From Verrucomicrobiota bacterium (GTDB lineage Bacteria > Verrucomicrobiota > Verrucomicrobiia > Opitutales > Puniceicoccaceae), in assembly GCA_038744685.1 (NCBI GenBank), contig JBCDMB010000026.1, forward strand, positions 1 to 43,833: a DNA stretch of 43,833 nucleotides. The letters run 5' to 3'. This document shows, one piece after another, positions 10,287-18,618 of the stretch. Below the pieces are notes generated by a model, which had not been told where the DNA came from, made no database searches, and saw nothing but the letters and a program-made list of their open reading frames with translations. A program made the position numbers and the translations under genes. Position 1 is the first letter of the stretch; each line of letters begins with the position of its first letter.

Positions 10287-11698
10287 ATGAGGCCACGGTG
10301 GAAGCCCTTCCAAAAGTCGCTCTGGTAGGCCGTCCCAATGTAGGAAAAAGCCGCTTGTTCAACCGGATTAGTGGTGGACGCGAAGCTATTGTTCACGACA
10401 AGCCGGGAGTGACCCGGGACGTAATGGAGCGTGTGGTCGATGACCGCTTCACCTTGCTGGACACCGGGGGGATCGGATTACCAGAAGAGAATGCGCCGGG
10501 GAGAATTGTAGATGCAGTGGAAGAGCAGGTCTTCGTCGCGGTAGAGTCATCTGAAGTGATCCTGTTCATCGTCGACGGGAGGGAAGGAATTGTTCCACTC
10601 GATGAAGAGATCGCCTCCCGACTGCGCAAAGATGCGAGGGGACCAGTGATTGTAGTAGCCAACAAATGTGACAATGAAAACGTCGCTAATGACATTCACG
10701 AGTTTTCTAAACTCGGATTTGGAAACGCCCTACCCGTTTCAGCTGAGCATCGAATCGGCATCGGACAGCTCCTGCGGGCAGTTGGAGTAGCTTTACCAAA
10801 AGATGCTTCGCCGAATCGGGGGACGGATACCGAAAGTCGAATTCGAATCGCCTTTGTCGGAAAACCAAACGTAGGAAAGTCATCCATCACCAACCATCTC
10901 CTGTCCTCTCAACGACTCATAGTCAGCGACGTCCCCGGCACCACGAGAGACTCGATTTCACTCAATTTGGATTTTCCCATGCCAGATGGGAGAACGGGTA
11001 GATTCCGCCTCATCGACACGGCCGGAATCCGCTCGAAGCATAAGGTCGATAGTTCCGTCGAGTATTTTTCCAACCTACGAACCCGTCGAGCGATCGAAGA
11101 GAGCGATGTAGTGTTTCTACTTCTAGACGCAATGACCGGTGTGACCCGTCAAGACAAAGCCCTTGCGGGCGAAATCCTCGAAGCGGGTCGATCATTGGTG
11201 CTTGTTGTAAATAAGTGGGATTTGGCGTTGGAGGCTTTTCGAAAGGGGGGTGTAGAAGGTTTTAAGAATCCGAAGGATTTTCAGGCCAACTATCGAAAAG
11301 CTGCCGAGAAGGAACTCTTCTTCCTTCCGCAGAGCCCTTGTCTATTTGTTTCAGCCAAGACTGGTTTCGAGACGATCTCTGTGCTTGGAACGGCCGAAAA
11401 AGTGGATCACCTCCAACGCATGACTCTACCAACCGGTCAGCTCAACCGGACCATCCACGATTTGGTAGAGGCCCGGCCGCCAAAACGAATGCACGGCAAG
11501 CCGTTCAAGGTCTTCTACGCGGTTCAAACAGGATTTCAGCCTTTTCGTTTCCGTCTTTACTGCAACCGACCCGAGAAATTCGAAGACACCTATCGACGTT
11601 ATCTTGAGAACGGAATCATCAGCACCTTTGGTCTGGAAGGAAGCCCTATCCGTTTTCAACTAGTGGGGAAAGAGCGCCGAAATGCGGACGAACGGTAG
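10283..11698 (+). CDS. der: Ribosome biogenesis GTPase Der (EngA)
   Basis: The 471-residue protein has the double-GTPase layout unique to Der, which acts in late assembly of the 50S ribosomal subunit. The first P-loop is GRPNVGKS (residues 16-23) with GVTRDV and DTGGIG switches and a NKCD base motif; the second P-loop is GKPNVGKS (about 193-200) with GTTRDS, DTAGIR and NKWD. The C-terminal KH-like RNA-binding domain follows (from about residue 360, PPKRMHGKPFKVFYAVQ). A 25-30-residue insertion lies between NKWD and the SAK motif of the second domain, making it slightly longer than the E. coli-type length in that spot. Start overlaps the aminotransferase stop by ATGA. Confidence 0.96.
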   Translation: MNEATVEALPKVALVGRPNVGKSRLFNRISGGREAIVHDKPGVTRDVMERVVDDRFTLLDTGGIGLPEENAPGRIVDAVEEQVFVAVESSEVILFIVDGREGIVPLDEEIASRLRKDARGPVIVVANKCDNENVANDIHEFSKLGFGNALPVSAEHRIGIGQLLRAVGVALPKDASPNRGTDTESRIRIAFVGKPNVGKSSITNHLLSSQRLIVSDVPGTTRDSISLNLDFPMPDGRTGRFRLIDTAGIRSKHKVDSSVEYFSNLRTRRAIEESDVVFLLLDAMTGVTRQDKALAGEILEAGRSLVLVVNKWDLALEAFRKGGVEGFKNPKDFQANYRKAAEKELFFLPQSPCLFVSAKTGFETISVLGTAEKVDHLQRMTLPTGQLNRTIHDLVEARPPKRMHGKPFKVFYAVQTGFQPFRFRLYCNRPEKFEDTYRRYLENGIISTFGLEGSPIRFQLVGKERRNADER

Positions 11699-11750
11699 GT
11701 GTTGAGCCTAATGACACTTAGATATTAGTTCTAAAGCGTCCCCCGTAGCG

Positions 11751-11766
11751 TCGGTCGTGAGACCGA
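11751..11766. repeat. Short perfect hairpin, TCGGTC-GTGA-GACCGA
   Basis: A 6-bp perfect stem with a GTGA tetraloop lies 52 nt after the der stop, in the der-fmt gap. It is not followed by a T-run on either strand, so it is not a standard intrinsic terminator. Together with the palindrome at 11830-11862 and the repeat at 11871-11950 it makes this 253-nt gap a cluster of palindromic elements of the REP kind. Confidence 0.5.
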
Positions 11767-11829
11767 TGATCAGGAATGCCTACGGTAACTGACACGGCCA
11801 AAGTCATCCGCTTGGGCGGACTTCGGTCC

Positions 11830-11862
11830 TTCGACAGGCTAAGGGCGGTGAGCTTTGTCGAA
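11830..11862. repeat. REP-like palindrome (TTCGACA ... TGTCGAA)
   Basis: The arms TTCGACAGGCT and AGCTTTGTCGAA pair around a GGGCGGTG-containing centre. The sequence closely resembles a repetitive extragenic palindrome motif (TTCGACA-aGCT-CAGGGCGGTG type) that I recall from many bacterial genomes; that resemblance is from memory and not from a search. It is intergenic, between der and fmt, and could end or stabilise transcripts. Only this one copy was noticed in the window. Confidence 0.55.
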
Positions 11863-11870
11863 CCGCGAGT

Positions 11871-11950
11871 TCAGTCGAGTCTCAGCTGCTTTCGATACCG
11901 ATTTCGATTTCGATTTTCGCAATCATCCTTTATCTACGGAGCGGTTGAAC
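11871..11950 (+). repeat. Dispersed intergenic repeat, copy A (before fmt)
   Basis: This stretch contains GCTTTCGATACCGATTTCG, a short tandem run of TCGATT units, then TTTTCGCAATCAT and CGGAGCGGTTGAA. It aligns with 37687-37780 over its whole length, apart from an extra AGCGAT unit in the other copy and scattered substitutions. It ends 1 nt before the fmt ATG, so it makes up the fmt leader. The frame reading FDFDFDF through it is most likely not coding. Confidence 0.7.
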
Positions 11951-11951
11951 C

Positions 11952-12896
11952 ATGAAACTACTCTTTCTCTCCAGCGATCCGATCTCCTTACCCTCTCTTC
12001 GTGTGCTGGCAGCTGGCGATATATCGTCCGTCAGCGTTAGCGGAGTCATTACCGGCACCGACCGAAAAAAAGGCAGAGGAAAAAAGCTACAGCGGAATCC
12101 AGTTGCCGAAGCTGCTGAAGGCTTTGGTCTCCCGGTTCTGCAAACTGAAAAACTGACCGCTTCCGAACTAGAGAACTTTACACCGTTCGACATGGCTTTG
12201 GTCTTTGCCTTTGGGCAGATTCTTTCGTCCAAGATTCTCTCTTTGGCTCCCCATCGCTTTATCAACCTTCACGCCTCTCCATTGCCACTGTTACGAGGGG
12301 CATCCCCCATCGAAACCGCCATTGCCGAAGGGTGGACGGAGACGGCCGTCTGCCTGATGCAACTCGTTCGTGAAATGGATGCCGGTCCTGTTGCGGCGAA
12401 AGTCGATATTCCGATTACGAGCAGTGAAACAGGTGTGGAGCTTAGAAGAAAAGTCGCAGATTCCTGCCCCACTCTTCTTTCCCTGCTTTCCGGTCAGTCC
12501 CTTTCATGGAAGGAGCAAAATCACTCCGAAGCCACATGGTGCCGCAAGATCACAAAGGCTGATGGTCTAATCGACTTTTCCATGACAGCAAAAGAAGTTG
12601 TTAATCGTGCAAGGGCTTTCGCCGGATGGCCCGGATCTTCTTTTTTGTTGAACGGAGAACTTGTGAAAGCTGAACAGATTGAAATGAACGACCAGACCGG
12701 ACTCCCCGGCACCATCTTAGAGGCATCACACCGTCTAATTATTGCCTGCCAAGATAGTTCTGTATCCATTAAAAAGATACAACGACCCACCCGAAAGATG
12801 ATCCCGTTCCAGGATTTCCAAAACCAAACTCCAGTCATTGAAGGGAGCCGCATTGACTTTCAAAAATCCCAGCCTCTTCAGTGGAGCAAAGTCTGA
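11952..12896 (+). CDS. fmt: Methionyl-tRNA formyltransferase
   Basis: The 314-residue enzyme transfers a formyl group from 10-formyltetrahydrofolate to Met-tRNAfMet for translation initiation. The formyltransferase domain (about residues 1-190) carries the signature INLHASPLPLLRGASPIETA, with the catalytic Asn and His, and REMDAGPVAAK with the catalytic Asp. The C-terminal tRNA-binding domain (about 200-305) includes RARAFAGWPGSSFLLNGE. No def (peptide deformylase) gene is adjacent. The gene ends 22 nt from the convergent RmlD-like gene. The start has no Shine-Dalgarno; the leader is the dispersed repeat described at 11871-11950. Confidence 0.95.
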   Translation: MKLLFLSSDPISLPSLRVLAAGDISSVSVSGVITGTDRKKGRGKKLQRNPVAEAAEGFGLPVLQTEKLTASELENFTPFDMALVFAFGQILSSKILSLAPHRFINLHASPLPLLRGASPIETAIAEGWTETAVCLMQLVREMDAGPVAAKVDIPITSSETGVELRRKVADSCPTLLSLLSGQSLSWKEQNHSEATWCRKITKADGLIDFSMTAKEVVNRARAFAGWPGSSFLLNGELVKAEQIEMNDQTGLPGTILEASHRLIIACQDSSVSIKKIQRPTRKMIPFQDFQNQTPVIEGSRIDFQKSQPLQWSKV

Positions 12897-12918
12897 ACGG
12901 AAAGGATAGTCTGGAAGC

Positions 12919-13845
12919 CTACAGGATTCCCTTCTCTCGAATCCAGCGATAGAGATGGGGCGGAGGCTTAAGCTCACTCATCTGCGCCTGAAGCGATGCC
13001 GGCCTTGTCTTTAGCTTTCCTGCAAGCGGTTCCAGCTCGAGGGTAAGGTCTTCCGGGCGAGTAGAGGAATCGGAGAACGAAGCGATCGAGGCCGCTTGAA
13101 TCGAATCCTCAGGAAAACCAAACCGTTCAAGGATTGCTTTACCGAGGTCATAGCGGGAAACCGGCTCACTCCCCGCCCAATGAAAAATCCCGTGAAGATC
13201 GTTTCTCTCAATCAATTCGACAATTACCTCAGCCACGTTTTCCGCAGAACAAGGCTGCCGCTTTTCATCCGTGAAGAGAGATGGTTTCTCACCAGCAAAA
13301 ACCGCGCTTAGGATCTTCTCGTGGACGCTACGCTGTCCCGAAACGCTATTGCCGTTCACGATTGTAATTCGGAGAACCACCGGTCTTTCGGAGTTAAACT
13401 TCAGCACTTCACGCTCCGCCATGAGTTTAAGCTGGCCGTAGAGACTAGTCGGATTGGGAACTGCCGTCGACCGGTAACCTCCTTCTCTCCCGTCGAAAAC
13501 CATATCGGTCGACAAGTGGATCAATTGAGCACCGAGATGTCGGGTGAGCATTGCCAACTGTCGGGGAAACGCCACGTTGACCTTCTCGGCAAAAGACGGG
13601 TTTTGATCAACGTCCGCAGGACTGCTGACTGCAGCAGCATTGACCACTACGTCCGGCCACTCTTCGAGAATCAACCGCTCGACTGATTCCTGGTCAGTGA
13701 TGTCGAAGGTTCTCTCGGAAGCAATTCCTTCTACGCCTGAAGCCCTACTTCCAACAAAGGAGAATGTCTCTATTCGCCTACGCACGAGCGACCTTGTCAC
13801 AGCAGAACCGACTAGCCCGGAAGCACCGAATACGAAAACCTTCAT
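12919..13845 (-). CDS. RmlD-like NAD(P)-dependent sugar-nucleotide reductase
   Basis: The 308-residue protein is an extended short-chain dehydrogenase of the dTDP-4-dehydrorhamnose reductase type. The Rossmann dinucleotide motif is GASGLVG (residues 7-13), the conserved VVVNAAAVSSPADVDQNP follows, and the catalytic Tyr136-x3-Lys140 is in SLYGQLKLMAE after HLSTDMVFDG. RmlD makes dTDP-L-rhamnose for surface glycans; no rmlA, rmlB or rmlC is nearby, so a related reductase role (or a MAT2B-like regulatory role) remains possible. It is the last gene of the - strand run starting with trpS, after a GT4 glycosyltransferase, which supports a surface sugar role. GTAAGG lies upstream of its ATG. Confidence 0.8.
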   Translation of the reverse strand: MKVFVFGASGLVGSAVTRSLVRRRIETFSFVGSRASGVEGIASERTFDITDQESVERLILEEWPDVVVNAAAVSSPADVDQNPSFAEKVNVAFPRQLAMLTRHLGAQLIHLSTDMVFDGREGGYRSTAVPNPTSLYGQLKLMAEREVLKFNSERPVVLRITIVNGNSVSGQRSVHEKILSAVFAGEKPSLFTDEKRQPCSAENVAEVIVELIERNDLHGIFHWAGSEPVSRYDLGKAILERFGFPEDSIQAASIASFSDSSTRPEDLTLELEPLAGKLKTRPASLQAQMSELKPPPHLYRWIREKGIL

Positions 13846-13927
13846 AGGGAAACCTTACTTACTGCAACAAAGGCTACAATCGTAATACCAATGGAACTGT
13901 AGGGCACGTGAATCATCCTCTTTTCGA

Positions 13928-13943
13928 AACGGCTATTGCCGTT
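13928..13943 (-). terminator. Possible weak hairpin after the GT4 glycosyltransferase
   Basis: AACGGC-TATT-GCCGTT makes a perfect 6-bp stem 9 nt past the stop of the glycosyltransferase on the - strand; with one mismatch the stem extends to 9 bp. No T-run follows on the - strand, so factor-independent termination is doubtful; it may only stabilise the RNA end. Confidence 0.25.
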
Positions 13944-13952
13944 CCGCTATCT

Positions 13953-15107
13953 CTATTGCTCTACAGCGTTTGTTGGCTTATGATCCGTTGCGACGCGCGC
14001 AAGCATCTGCTCAAAGAGGTTGATCGTAGCTGTCCATGGGTAACCCTCCGCAGTTTTGCGCGCTTCCTGTCGAATCGAGCCCCACGAATCGTGATGTTTT
14101 ACGAGGTCTCCTGCCATGCTTTGGAATGCCTCCCGGTCCCCCAGCGGGACCAACATTCCATTCTCTCCCGAATTAATGAACTGCCGGCCAGCCGCGTAGT
14201 CATAGGTGAGGACGACTAGACCGCTCGCTAGAGCCTCGACGACTACATTCCCGAATGTCTCCGAAGTACTTCCAAAGAGAAACAGATCCGCTGAAGCATA
14301 ATGACGCCCCAAATCATCGTCGTAACGCATCCCAGCAAAAGTCACCTCGGGCCATCGTTTCTCCAGCTTTTTCCGCACGGGACCGTCACCCACGACTACC
14401 ATCTTCAGCCCCGGAAAAACTTCCCGAGCCCTCTGCCACGCCGATAAAGCGAGCGGTACATCCTTTTCTGCGGCAGCCCTGCCCACATAAATCGCGACGG
14501 GATCATTTTCTGTAGCACCCCATTCTGCACGCAATCCAGGATCTCTCTTCGACGGATCAAAAAGAGCGGTGTCTGCCCCGCGTCCCAGCATCTCTAGCTT
14601 CCGGATTCCCTGTTCCTCGAGGCGTTCAATCAAGACCGGGTCGGGAACGTTCGTTAGAGCGCAGGCGTTGTGAAACCAACGGAGGTAACGCATCGTAACG
14701 CCTTCCAAAAACCGAAAACCATAATCCTTACAGTAATCCTGAAAATTCGTGTGGAAGGTCGAAGTTACCGGGATGCCGAGTTTGCGCGCAGCACGAAGGG
14801 CTGCAAAACCGAGGGGACCTTCTGTCGCTATGTGAACGACATCGGGTTGAACTCGTTGAAAAAGCGATCGCATCCTACCAGGGCGAGGTAGACCAAACGA
14901 GAGCCCTGCATAGCCGGGAATCGGAACTCCGAGAACAGGCACGAGCGCTAGATTCTCAACTTCCTCGCCGTTCCTCGCTTTTCCCGGTTTGATCAGCGTG
15001 ATCTCATGCCCTTTCGCCAAAAGACCACGCACCAGCCTCTGATTTGTCATGGCAACGCCATTGACCTGTGGTGGGTAAGTCTCGGTAACGAGCGCTATCT
15101 TCATCAT
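13953..15107 (-). CDS. GT4 family glycosyltransferase
   Basis: The 384-residue cytoplasmic or membrane-associated protein has the GT-B fold layout of family GT4, with the N-terminal KIALVTETYPPQVNGVAMTN typical of mannosyl- or glucosyltransferases acting on lipids (MgtA/PimB-like). The nucleotide-sugar site shows IYVGRAAAEKD, VVVGDGPVRKKLEK and the E-x7-E element SETFGNVVVEALASG. The donor is likely GDP-mannose or UDP-glucose and the acceptor a membrane lipid, by family analogy only. The start is taken at the first of two ATGs (MMKIALV); a GTG five codons upstream is also open. It sits 82 nt after folA and 107 nt before the RmlD-like gene. Confidence 0.87.
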   Translation of the reverse strand: MMKIALVTETYPPQVNGVAMTNQRLVRGLLAKGHEITLIKPGKARNGEEVENLALVPVLGVPIPGYAGLSFGLPRPGRMRSLFQRVQPDVVHIATEGPLGFAALRAARKLGIPVTSTFHTNFQDYCKDYGFRFLEGVTMRYLRWFHNACALTNVPDPVLIERLEEQGIRKLEMLGRGADTALFDPSKRDPGLRAEWGATENDPVAIYVGRAAAEKDVPLALSAWQRAREVFPGLKMVVVGDGPVRKKLEKRWPEVTFAGMRYDDDLGRHYASADLFLFGSTSETFGNVVVEALASGLVVLTYDYAAGRQFINSGENGMLVPLGDREAFQSMAGDLVKHHDSWGSIRQEARKTAEGYPWTATINLFEQMLARVATDHKPTNAVEQ

Positions 15108-15189
15108 CAATCCAGTAGACACTCATCTACCTGACGACGAATGAATTGTGACCCAGAAGTCATTCGTTTCCGTCAATCTTCAGTCACAA

Positions 15190-15702
15190 TTACCGGCCTG
15201 GCGCCAGCACCAGGAATGAATACGACCACCCGTTTTCGACACCTTCCCGTCTCATCAGTTCGCGGGTGTACCGCTCGCACCAGTCTGGAAAGTAAGTGTC
15301 CCCGACTACCTCAGAATCGATCAAAGTAAGGTAAAGAGCTCGCCAATGCAGAAAGCTCTCCCGGTAAAGCTGTTCTCCACCTGCAATCCAAACTGCTCGT
15401 TCAAAACCGGCGAGCGACGCGTAGGCCTCGGCTAGCGAAGAAACTCTCTCCGCTCCAAGAGGACTCCATCCTCTACGGCTGCTCACAACGACCGTTCGCA
15501 AGGCTCCTGGAAAACCGCCATTCCGGCTTTCATAGCACCGTCTTCCTTCAATGACTGCTCCCCCTCGGACGTTCTCGCGTAAATACCTTTCATCCGAAGG
15601 GATTTTCCAAGGGAGCCCTCCGTCCACCCCTATTACACCATTCCGCGACACCGCTACGATCGCCCGAAGGTCCATTCCGGGAGGTGGGGTAGTTTCAGCC
15701 AT
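15190..15702 (-). CDS. folA: Dihydrofolate reductase
   Basis: The 170-residue enzyme reduces dihydrofolate to tetrahydrofolate with NADPH. It shows AIVAVSRNGVIGVDGGLPW, the active-site acid Asp37 in LPWKIPSDERYL, the NADPH-binding RTVVVSSRR and VWIAGGEQLYRE, and the C-terminal LTLIDSEVVGDTYFP, in the standard order. Length is close to the E. coli enzyme. The first nine residues (MAETTPPPG) are an extension; translation could begin at Met10. No thymidylate synthase gene is adjacent, unlike in many bacteria; instead it lies between a trpS-linked membrane protein gene and a glycosyltransferase gene on the same strand. Confidence 0.92.
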   Translation of the reverse strand: MAETTPPPGMDLRAIVAVSRNGVIGVDGGLPWKIPSDERYLRENVRGGAVIEGRRCYESRNGGFPGALRTVVVSSRRGWSPLGAERVSSLAEAYASLAGFERAVWIAGGEQLYRESFLHWRALYLTLIDSEVVGDTYFPDWCERYTRELMRREGVENGWSYSFLVLAPGR

Positions 15703-15792
15703 TTACCACCGTTAAAACGCAATCCACGAACGACGCAAATAACCGTCGCTGAATCGGCACCTTCGGAGCTTTTGAATGCTCAACCCTAGGGT

Positions 15793-16365
15793 TCAAGAGT
15801 CTTCTTTTGCGTCTTTGAACGGAAACCCTTTTCCTTTTCCTGCACCCGAGAGCGCTTTAGCGAGCAAACCGGAAGGGAGTCTCCGTTCAGCATCGTCCCG
15901 CTCATTCGGTAGGAGTGGACGCAACTGTTCCGCAAAGTCCTCGAAGTCGAGTTTTAGCCGTGAGAGGGCTTCCTCGAATTCGTCTTCGCGTTCTCTACCG
16001 AAGGTTTCACCAGCTTTCGACGTGGGCTGCCGGGCCATCTCTCCTACTCTCTCCAAGGCATCCCGAAACTCGCGCAGGTTCTCAAACACTTCGTCAAACG
16101 CCTCTTCGATTCGATCAGGAAGCGGTGGAGTCATCCGCAAGGCGGCATAGTAGCGAAAATACTCGGGCAACACCAAAAGGAGAGAACCCATTACTATCGA
16201 GACACCAAAAACAACTATTCCGATCAACGAGAAATCGCGCCAAACCGCTATTCCCGCAAACACCGCTGCTCCATAACAAAGGACCCCGGAAAATCGGGAA
16301 ACCCATGGATGCCAGTCGGGCAGGCTACCGAATCGGTAGGAGCGGCTAGCAAAACGGTCCGTCAT
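15793..16365 (-). CDS. Unknown membrane protein with coiled-coil C-terminal half
   Basis: I do not recognise a family. The 190-residue protein has two hydrophobic segments (about residues 24-42 and 45-66), then a highly charged, helix-forming half rich in Glu, Arg and Leu (about 80-165, e.g. EEAFDEVFENLREFRDALER) that may form a coiled coil in the cytoplasm. It starts 3 nt after the trpS stop, so the two are surely co-transcribed. Nothing suggests a link to tryptophan charging other than position. The next gene (folA) is 90 nt further. Confidence 0.75.
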   Translation of the reverse strand: MTDRFASRSYRFGSLPDWHPWVSRFSGVLCYGAAVFAGIAVWRDFSLIGIVVFGVSIVMGSLLLVLPEYFRYYAALRMTPPLPDRIEEAFDEVFENLREFRDALERVGEMARQPTSKAGETFGREREDEFEEALSRLKLDFEDFAEQLRPLLPNERDDAERRLPSGLLAKALSGAGKGKGFPFKDAKEDS

Positions 16366-16368
16366 TCA

Positions 16369-17454
16369 TCAACGAGGCCGCGGATAGTAGCCAACTTTAC
16401 GATAGACTTTTGAAAGAGTCTTGTAAGCGCGCTTCTGCGCAGCCTCTGCCCCTCTCTTTAGAACTTCTTCCAAAAAGCCCTTGTCCGCCATCAAATCCGC
16501 ATAGTCTTTCTGGACGGGTTCCAAAATGCTGACAACGGAATCAACTACGGCGGTTTTCAATTCCGCATACCCTTTACCAACAAACTCCTGCTCTAACTCG
16601 GGAACCTCAATTCCGCTGGTCACAGACAGAACCTGAAGAAGATTTGCCACTCCTGGTTTATCCTCAGTCGACCGAATCTCAGATCCAGAATCCGTCACCG
16701 CAGACATGATCTTACGCCGAATCGTTTTTGGCTCATCAAGGAGAAAGAGCGTAGCAAGAGGATCATCGTCTGACTTGGACATCTTTCGAGTCGGATCCTG
16801 CAAGGAGCGTATTCGAGAACCAGCTTTCGGAATTAGAGCTTTCGGAACTGTGAACGTGTCCGAGTACTGGTGGTTGAATCGGCGGGCAAGATCCCGGCAT
16901 AGTTCAAGATGCTGCCGCTGATCCTCTCCTGTTGGCACCTGGTCCGCATTGTACAGTAAAATATCAGCCGCCATAAGAACGGGATAAAAGAGAAGACCGG
17001 AATTGACCGTTGCCTGGGCGCGGGCACCCTCATGGCTAAAACGCATCCCAGTTTCCTCAGCAGACTCGTCAGTCACTGAGAATCCGAGCCTCGCAGCTTT
17101 TTCCTTGAACTGAGTCATTCGCTGCAAATCACCAATTGGCGTCAGGCAGCTCAATATCCATGCCAACTCTGAGTGGCCAGTAACATGCGATTGAATAAAT
17201 AGAGAGCACTTCTCAGGATCCATTCCAGACGCTATGTATTGCGCTAAACAAGACAGGGTATTCTTTCGGAGATCCGCTGGAACGGTTTTTGCTGTCAGCG
17301 AGTGCATGTCCACAATTCCAAAGAAACACTCCGACTCATCGAGCAGGCTTGACCAATTCCGGAGAGCACCCAGATAGTTGCCCAAGGTCAGCGCTCCTGA
17401 AGGCTGTGCACAGGTGAGTGTAACTGGTTTTTCCGACTGTTTTGGTGTTTTCAT
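16369..17454 (-). CDS. trpS: Tryptophanyl-tRNA synthetase
   Basis: The 361-residue class I synthetase charges tRNA-Trp with tryptophan. The HIGH-equivalent is in QPSGALTLGNYLGALRNW (TLGN) and the KMSKS loop is at residues 224-228 (PTRKMSKSDDD). Other family stretches are QSHVTGHSELAWILSCLTP and VLMAADILLYNADQVPTGED. Compared with E. coli TrpS there is an extra stretch of about 25 residues (roughly 123-150, SVTDESAEETGMRFSHEGAR) before NSGLLFYPVLMAAD. The 193-nt region upstream is shared with the divergent ACP-dehydratase gene. No tryptophan attenuator or T-box was seen there. Confidence 0.95.
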   Translation of the reverse strand: MKTPKQSEKPVTLTCAQPSGALTLGNYLGALRNWSSLLDESECFFGIVDMHSLTAKTVPADLRKNTLSCLAQYIASGMDPEKCSLFIQSHVTGHSELAWILSCLTPIGDLQRMTQFKEKAARLGFSVTDESAEETGMRFSHEGARAQATVNSGLLFYPVLMAADILLYNADQVPTGEDQRQHLELCRDLARRFNHQYSDTFTVPKALIPKAGSRIRSLQDPTRKMSKSDDDPLATLFLLDEPKTIRRKIMSAVTDSGSEIRSTEDKPGVANLLQVLSVTSGIEVPELEQEFVGKGYAELKTAVVDSVVSILEPVQKDYADLMADKGFLEEVLKRGAEAAQKRAYKTLSKVYRKVGYYPRPR

Positions 17455-17647
17455 TCAAAAATTCGTGAACGTTCCGGGTGATTGTTGCGTCATACTTGCA
17501 GACAACCGGTAATATTACTATTGCAGGATACCATTAGGAGCTTCAATACTTCCGATCATTCAACTCAAAATTTCGGCATAACTCATTTTCATCCAAGGAT
17601 CTTCGTTTTTTTAACCGAAGACGTGATCGCTTGAATTCTATTCAAAA
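17455..17647. promoter_or_regulatory. Divergent promoter region, trpS / ACP-dehydratase
   Basis: This 193-nt gap separates two divergent starts (trpS ATG on -, fusion gene GTG on +), so it should hold both promoters. It is AT-rich around 17500-17600. A small inverted repeat TCTTCG (17600-17605) / CGAAGA (17616-17621) with a T-rich loop lies 26 nt before the + strand start. No strong -35/-10 pair was found by eye on either strand. Confidence 0.4.
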
Positions 17648-18589
17648 GTGGCTACAGCAACCTTATCTCCTGAAGATACCCTTAGACTGAAAGAATCCTT
17701 GAAAAGGTGCCCCTCGGGGACTTTCGAGGCTGCCGTTGAGTACCGGGAAACCTCCAGACCTGAACTCGTGCCGGTAATCGTTTCGGGAATCATCGAACGT
17801 TTTCTTGAGCCAGAGGTTAAACCACAACTGAAGTCGGGTCGGCCCGACATTCGTCTGTTTGAAGATCTCGGGATTGATTCTCTCACCATGATGGAAATCG
17901 TCATTTTGGTCGAGGAAACACTCAACATATCATTCGAGAACGAAGAACTAAAGGAGCTTCGGACGCTGGAAGACATTCAGGCCTACATGGACAGCAAGGT
18001 GACTGGAGCCCCAGTTCCAAAACGCGCTGCTTCACTCAACTTCGAAGAAATCGCATCCGTTTTGCCACAGCAGCCTCCTTTCCTCTTTTTGAACAGAGCT
18101 TCGGTGAGCACCGACTCTGCGAAAGGCGAATACCAGGTGGAGGGCAGTGAGTTTTTTCTCGAAGGACACTTTAAAAACAATCCGGTAGTCCCCGCTTCAA
18201 TTATGATTGAGGCACTTGGCCAGCTTGCCGTTCTTTTCCTGCTCAAATCCGGAGGGTCTGCGGTTCCGGGGAAAGTCTCGCCAGAGACGGTTTTCTTCAA
18301 GAGCTGCGACGGAGTTCGTTGCCACCGAATCTGCAAACCGGGAGACCTTTTCTCTATGGAGGTCAAGTTGAAGCGGATCCGTCGCCCAATTGCCATTTTC
18401 GAGGGAACCATTACCGTAGGCGATGAGAAGACTGCGTTTGCGGAAGAAATTTCTCTCGCCTTCGACTGTGTCCCAGAGGAAGAGACTACTCCTGATCCAG
18501 CCGCCAAAGTCCACACTAACGGCACCTCCCCAGCTGAGCCAGTTGTCAAGGTCAACGGCAACGCGCACGCTTCCGTCCACGCTTCCTAG
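17648..18589 (+). CDS. Acyl carrier protein fused to a FabZ/FabA-like dehydratase
   Basis: The 313-residue protein has three parts. Residues about 35-118 are an acyl carrier domain, with phosphopantetheine Ser78 in LFEDLGIDSLTMMEI. Residues about 130-275 are a hotdog-fold 3-hydroxyacyl-ACP dehydratase domain: LPQQPPFLFLNRA matches the FabZ entry, and catalytic-type His174 and Glu188 lie in EGHFKNNPVVPASIMIEALG. The usual HFPGxPVxPG is changed to HFKNNPVVPA, so activity may be altered. A 40-residue Ala/Pro/Val tail follows. The start is GTG with no Shine-Dalgarno. It precedes two glycosyltransferase genes, suggesting a dedicated acyl chain for a lipid or glycolipid; that is inference. Confidence 0.85.
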   Translation: MATATLSPEDTLRLKESLKRCPSGTFEAAVEYRETSRPELVPVIVSGIIERFLEPEVKPQLKSGRPDIRLFEDLGIDSLTMMEIVILVEETLNISFENEELKELRTLEDIQAYMDSKVTGAPVPKRAASLNFEEIASVLPQQPPFLFLNRASVSTDSAKGEYQVEGSEFFLEGHFKNNPVVPASIMIEALGQLAVLFLLKSGGSAVPGKVSPETVFFKSCDGVRCHRICKPGDLFSMEVKLKRIRRPIAIFEGTITVGDEKTAFAEEISLAFDCVPEEETTPDPAAKVHTNGTSPAEPVVKVNGNAHASVHAS

Positions 18590-18618
18590 GGAAACGGGCG
18601 TAGCATCGGGCGACAGCA

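Noticed and set aside
11855-12040. Short frame reading FDTDFDFDF, and a similar one at 37595-37783
   Set aside because: Both are translations of the dispersed intergenic repeat; the first overlaps fmt in another frame and neither has a conserved extension.
15915-16349. 144-codon + strand frame opposite the coiled-coil membrane protein
   Set aside because: The - strand gene has membrane spans and tight coupling to trpS; the + frame is Arg/Ser-rich without domains.
17455-17647. T-box or tryptophan attenuator before trpS
   Set aside because: No T-box-like conserved core, no run of Trp codons and no terminator/antiterminator pair was visible.
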